Of a stretch of DNA of 64,000 nt, positions 60,929 through 64,000 are shown piece by piece; positions within the stretch are counted from its first letter, which is position 1; each line of letters starts with the position of its first letter. The notes under the pieces were generated by a model. It ran no database searches. It had not been told where the DNA came from and saw only the letters and a program-made list of their open reading frames with translations. Origin of the DNA: CAYRES01 sp964423425 (GTDB taxonomy: Bacteria; Actinomycetota; Thermoleophilia; RBG-16-64-13). A program made the translations under genes and the position numbers. Location: NCBI GenBank assembly GCA_964423425.1, contig CAYRES010000003.1, positions 62,001 to 126,000 on the forward strand, in the 5' to 3' direction.

Positions 60929-62068
60929 TCAGCGCTGATTCGAGACCTTGCGGACAAGCTCGGGCCCCGCCGCCGAGAGCAGCGTGTACACCTCGCTGAT
61001 GTCCTCCATCGACACCAGCCCCACGAACCGGCCGGCCTCCACCACCGGCATGGCCTTGATGTTCTCCGTGCGCATCTTGTTGAAGGCCTCATACACACCC
61101 TCGGCGGGAGAGGCCACCGGGAACTCCCTGCGCATGGCCTCCGCCACCAGATAGCCGGTGCCGTGCTGGCCGAGCGCCCGGATGAGTGCATCGCGGGTGA
61201 GGATCCCCACCAAGCCGCCCTCCTCGTCGATAACCGGGAAATCCTCCTGGTAGATGTGGAACAACCTGGCGGCCAACTCCCCGATGGTCTGCGTGGGACG
61301 GGCGAACTCCACCTTGGTGTTGACCGCCTGGCTCACTCTGAGATCGCTGAGCGTGCTCTTGACCTCCTCACCCCGGCCTTCGGCACTCGCGCCGAAGTAG
61401 ATGAACACGGCGATGACCAAGAGTAACAGGCCGCCTCCGAAGAGGCCCCAGAGACCGAGCAGTATGGCCATGACCTGCCCCACCACCATCGCCACTCTTG
61501 TGGCACGGGAACGATCCATCCACAGGGAGAGCAGGGCTCTGAATACCCGGCCCCCATCCATCGGAAAGGCGGGAAGCAGATTGAACAGGGCGAGGACTAT
61601 GTTGATCAGTAACAGATACATGTAGGTGCCCTGCCACGTGCGCGAGAAGAGAAGGGCTCCGAGCTCCTCCGCGTTCGTGATGCCGCCGAAATCGATGAAG
61701 AGGGACCCCACGCCCATGAGGGCGGCGATGACCAGGTTGGAGAGCGGACCGGCCACGGAGATGGCGAGTTCTTTCTTGGCTTCGGCCGGGATCTCCGCCA
61801 TCTGTGCCATGCCCCCGATGGGCAGAAGCGTGATTCCTTTCACCTCGATGCCATAATGCTGCGCCACCCGTGAGTGAGTGAGCTCGTGAATGACCACAAA
61901 GGCGAAAAGCATGATGACGAGTAGGGCGCCGTACAGTGCTCCCCCCCAACCTCCCGGCGGCTGGATGACACCCCAGATATAGGCGAAGTACGCCACGATC
62001 AGAAGGAACGAGATGTGCACACGCACCTCTATGCCAAAGACCGTGAACAGCTTGTATGAGTAGCGCAT
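60929..62068 (-). CDS. M50 site-2-type protease with CBS pair
   Basis: A 379-residue intramembrane zinc protease. VVIHELTHSRVAQ gives HExxH (His61, Glu62, His65), and FNLLPAFPMDGGR the third ligand Asp. Six hydrophobic segments lie in the first 225 residues; two CBS motifs fill the rest (about 245-370). CBS-containing M50 proteases such as SpoIVFB-like enzymes respond to nucleotides. Substrate unknown. Confidence 0.93.
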   Translation of the reverse strand: MRYSYKLFTVFGIEVRVHISFLLIVAYFAYIWGVIQPPGGWGGALYGALLVIMLFAFVVIHELTHSRVAQHYGIEVKGITLLPIGGMAQMAEIPAEAKKELAISVAGPLSNLVIAALMGVGSLFIDFGGITNAEELGALLFSRTWQGTYMYLLLINIVLALFNLLPAFPMDGGRVFRALLSLWMDRSRATRVAMVVGQVMAILLGLWGLFGGGLLLLVIAVFIYFGASAEGRGEEVKSTLSDLRVSQAVNTKVEFARPTQTIGELAARLFHIYQEDFPVIDEEGGLVGILTRDALIRALGQHGTGYLVAEAMRREFPVASPAEGVYEAFNKMRTENIKAMPVVEAGRFVGLVSMEDISEVYTLLSAAGPELVRKVSNQR

Positions 62069-62394
62069 AGGACTCTCCGGTCATGTAGGTGTGGAGCCAG
62101 AGCCTCATGGATGGTCGGGCCGACCCGCGGCCTCCCTTCCCTCCCGGCCTCCCCTCCCTGCGGGAGGCTTCGCTTCGGCAGTGAAGCCTTGCCTTCTGCC
62201 GCGGGCTTTCCCCAAAAGCAGGCCCCGGAAAACTCGCCAACCGACCCGCCCCTCAGGGCCGGCGGCCCCCAAGAGACCGGCGGACGTTCGCCTTCCTCTG
62301 CCCCCTCCCCCCGTTTGCAGCTCTTGGGTCGAGGGGATAATCTGATTCACACGTATATCATTCTAGGCACCGGCCCGCCCGAGGAGAGGTTTCG
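62069..62394. other. Divergent intergenic region upstream of hsp20
   Basis: 326 bp between the M50 and Hsp20 genes. Mostly GC-rich without a gene. Near the right end, GATAAT (about 62335) and TATATCATT (about 62352) are AT-rich and may form the hsp20 promoter. No perfect HAIR or CIRCE element is visible. Confidence 0.45.
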
Positions 62395-62907
62395 GTGAGT
62401 ACGACACGTGACGAAAGCCAGGATGCTCTGCGCCGTCTCAAGCAGGAGACCGATCGTCTACTGCTGGAGCTCATGGGCGCCGACCGCATGTTCCCCCATG
62501 CGCCTGCCACCTTCCGCCCCAAAGCCGACATGTTCTTCGACAAGGCTGCAGATGCCATCATCGTCACATTGGAACTCGCAGGCATCGATCCCGACAGCGT
62601 CGTACTCGAAGCGCGCGAACGAATACTCCACGTGCGGGGCGAGCGGCTTGCCGCCACCCGGGCGGGAAGGGTCTACCAACAGATGGAGATCGATTACGGG
62701 CCCTTTGAACGGCGGCTCGGCCTGCCGGCCGAGGTCGACCCGGCCAAGGCTACAGCTCACTATGAAGACGGCTTCTTGGAGATCATCCTGCCCATGGCAG
62801 GCCCCAAGGGACCAAGGAGCATCGCGGTAGACGTGCGTGAATCGGACCAGGAGTCCTCTTCCCACACCTCGTCCGGATCCGATCCCCTCCACGCCGACGG
62901 CTCTTAA
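62395..62907 (+). CDS. Hsp20/alpha-crystallin small heat-shock protein
   Basis: A 170-residue chaperone. The alpha-crystallin domain (about 45-145) has PKADMFFDKAADAIIVTLEL, IDPDSVVLEARERILHVRGE and FERRLGLPAEVDPAKATAHY with YEDGFLEIILP. Ser-rich C-terminal tail. GTG 62395 has GAGAGG 5 nt upstream. It precedes lon by 12 bp, so the two are co-expressed for protein quality control. Confidence 0.93.
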   Translation: MSTTRDESQDALRRLKQETDRLLLELMGADRMFPHAPATFRPKADMFFDKAADAIIVTLELAGIDPDSVVLEARERILHVRGERLAATRAGRVYQQMEIDYGPFERRLGLPAEVDPAKATAHYEDGFLEIILPMAGPKGPRSIAVDVRESDQESSSHTSSGSDPLHADGS

Positions 62908-62919
62908 GGACTCGACCCC

Positions 62920-64000
62920 ATGACTGGTTACTCACTCCTTTCGTTCGACGACCCCGAGGAGATCATCGACCCGGCTCTCGAGAATGCGGACACGATTGAC
63001 CTGCCCGGACCCGGCGGTTTCTCCGGCCGGGAGCACGAAGACCCACTGCCCGAGGTGCTACCCATACTGCCGCTCAAAGAGACGGTCGTGTTCCCCGAGA
63101 CCATGATGCCCCTGGCCGTGGGCCAGCCCCGCTCGGTACGGCTGATTGACGATGTCATCGCCGGCGCGAAGCTGGTTGGACTGGTTGCCGTCAAGACTCC
63201 CGATGTGGAGTTGCCCTCGCCCGCCGATGTGTACCGCGTGGGCTGCCTGGGCAGCATTCAGAAGATGATCAAGGCCCCCGACGGCACCCTTCGCATAGTG
63301 GTGCAGGGCATATCCCGGCTACGTATCGAGGAGTTCGTGGCCGAGGAGCCTTTCCTTCAGGCCCGGGTCTCTGACTTCCCCGAGGTGGTGGAGGAGAGCA
63401 AGGAACTCGAGGCCCTACAGCGCAACCTGGTCTCCATCTTCCTCCAGATCGTCAAGCTCATGCCGTATCTGCCCGAGGAGTTGCAGATGGCGGCGGTGAA
63501 CATCGACGACCCGGTGGCTCTCGCCTACTTCATCGCCTCTACCATGCGCATGAAGACCGAAGAGAAGCAGAGCCTGCTCGAACAGGAGACGGTGAGAGAC
63601 CGCCTGCACGAACTGACCACCGTGCTCAACCGCGAACTCGAGGTCTTGGAGCTCGGTTCGAAGATCCAAAGCCAAGTCCAGGAGGAGCTCGACAAAGGTC
63701 AGCGGGAATACTTTCTCCGGCAGCAACTCAAGACCATCCAGGAGGAGCTTGGCGAGACAGACGAGACCCAGGCCGAGATCAACGAACTCCGCCGGCAGAT
63801 CGACGAAGCAGGTCTGCCCGAAGAGGTGGAGAAGGCCGCCCGGCGTGAGCTCGACCGGCTCTCAAAGCTTCCCTCCGCCGCCGCCGAGTACGGGGTCATC
63901 CGCACGTACCTCGACTGGATACTCTCGCTGCCCTGGAACACCTCCACCGAGGACAACCTCGATATCGCCCATGCCCGCGAGGTGCTCGACGCCGATCACT
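62920..64000 (+). CDS. lon: ATP-dependent protease La, N-terminal part (window edge)
   Basis: The first 360 residues of Lon. The substrate-binding N-domain starts VLPILPLKETVVFPETMMPL, with GRPRSVRL-like AVGQPRSVRLIDD. The long coiled helix IQSQVQEELDKGQREYFLRQ, then QLKTIQEELGE, and the AAA-adjacent LDWILSLPWNTSTEDNLDI are typical. The ATPase and Ser-Lys protease domains lie beyond 64000. ATG 62920 has AAGGA 9 nt upstream. Confidence 0.96.
   Translation, partial: MTGYSLLSFDDPEEIIDPALENADTIDLPGPGGFSGREHEDPLPEVLPILPLKETVVFPETMMPLAVGQPRSVRLIDDVIAGAKLVGLVAVKTPDVELPSPADVYRVGCLGSIQKMIKAPDGTLRIVVQGISRLRIEEFVAEEPFLQARVSDFPEVVEESKELEALQRNLVSIFLQIVKLMPYLPEELQMAAVNIDDPVALAYFIASTMRMKTEEKQSLLEQETVRDRLHELTTVLNRELEVLELGSKIQSQVQEELDKGQREYFLRQQLKTIQEELGETDETQAEINELRRQIDEAGLPEEVEKAARRELDRLSKLPSAAAEYGVIRTYLDWILSLPWNTSTEDNLDIAHAREVLDADH

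Noticed and set aside
1..64000. CRISPR arrays, prophage, origin of replication, rRNA
   Set aside because: I looked for regularly spaced direct repeats, phage structural genes, dnaA-box clusters and rRNA signatures and saw none; the only periodic array is the three-copy 23-bp repeat at 11812.

Overview
The window is 64 kb of high-GC bacterial DNA with densely packed genes, frequent GTG starts and many 1-4 bp stop/start overlaps. The gene set (rpsF-ssb-rpsR-rplI-DUF2232-dnaB, an UPF0182 protein, NarL-type two-component genes, Thr-rich secreted proteins, an Lgt/lipoprotein system) suggests a deep-branching actinobacterium or a related Gram-positive lineage. An orphan CooC (CODH nickel insertion) and a selenium locus hint at anaerobic or microaerobic metabolism. 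This placement is inference; there is no rRNA in the window.

Layout. 1-3.4 kb: the N-terminal 1,134 residues of a very large multicopper oxidase. 3.7-10.2 kb: signalling genes (GAF histidine kinase with NarL regulator, degenerate receiver, STAS protein, SpoIIE-type phosphatase, MEDS sensor). 10.3-17.6 kb: an accessory stretch with an IS21 istB remnant, a truncated VOC gene, a 23-bp-periodic repeat, an AAA_14/DUF4143 ATPase flanked by a duplicated 48-bp element, a MATE exporter, two toxin-antitoxin pairs and tRNA-Lys(UUU). 17.7-32.4 kb: a minus-strand purine cluster (purA-D-E-B, SGNH hydrolase, purC, a zinc-ribbon gene, purF, three membrane-protein genes, purM-N-H) that lacks purS/Q/L and purK. 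32.7-38.2 kb: FAD dehydrogenase and the replication/ribosomal cluster dnaB, rplI, DUF2232, rpsR, ssb, rpsF. 38.5-51.1 kb: membrane and envelope genes, LOG protein, LOR/SDH ornithine cyclodeaminase-like protein, lipid kinase, CooC and a DUF4388 protein.

The most interesting part is 51.1-57.6 kb. Two separate genes carry an in-frame TGA exactly where a redox Cys is expected. One is a TlpA/ResA-like lipoprotein with U-P-A-C in place of C-x-x-C, in an operon with ccdA. The other is a small thioredoxin-fold-like protein with G-G-U-G-P-S, in an operon with trxA, an FmdB-like zinc ribbon gene and lgt. Each TGA is followed at bacterial-SECIS distance by a perfect stem-loop whose loop has G at position 1 or 2. 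Three kb away lie a LysR regulator resembling the selenium-metabolism-associated type and, divergently, a gene for the DsrE-like domain of the selenium protein YedF. Together these point to a selenoprotein-based extracytoplasmic thiol-redox system. selA/B/C/D are not in the window, so decoding capacity remains to be shown.

57.8-64 kb: UPF0182 membrane protein, tandem terminator hairpins, M50-CBS site-2-type protease, Hsp20 and the N-terminal part of Lon. A second theme is non-AUG initiation: ccdA, rpsF and a DUF6325-like gene are all best explained by CTG start codons.
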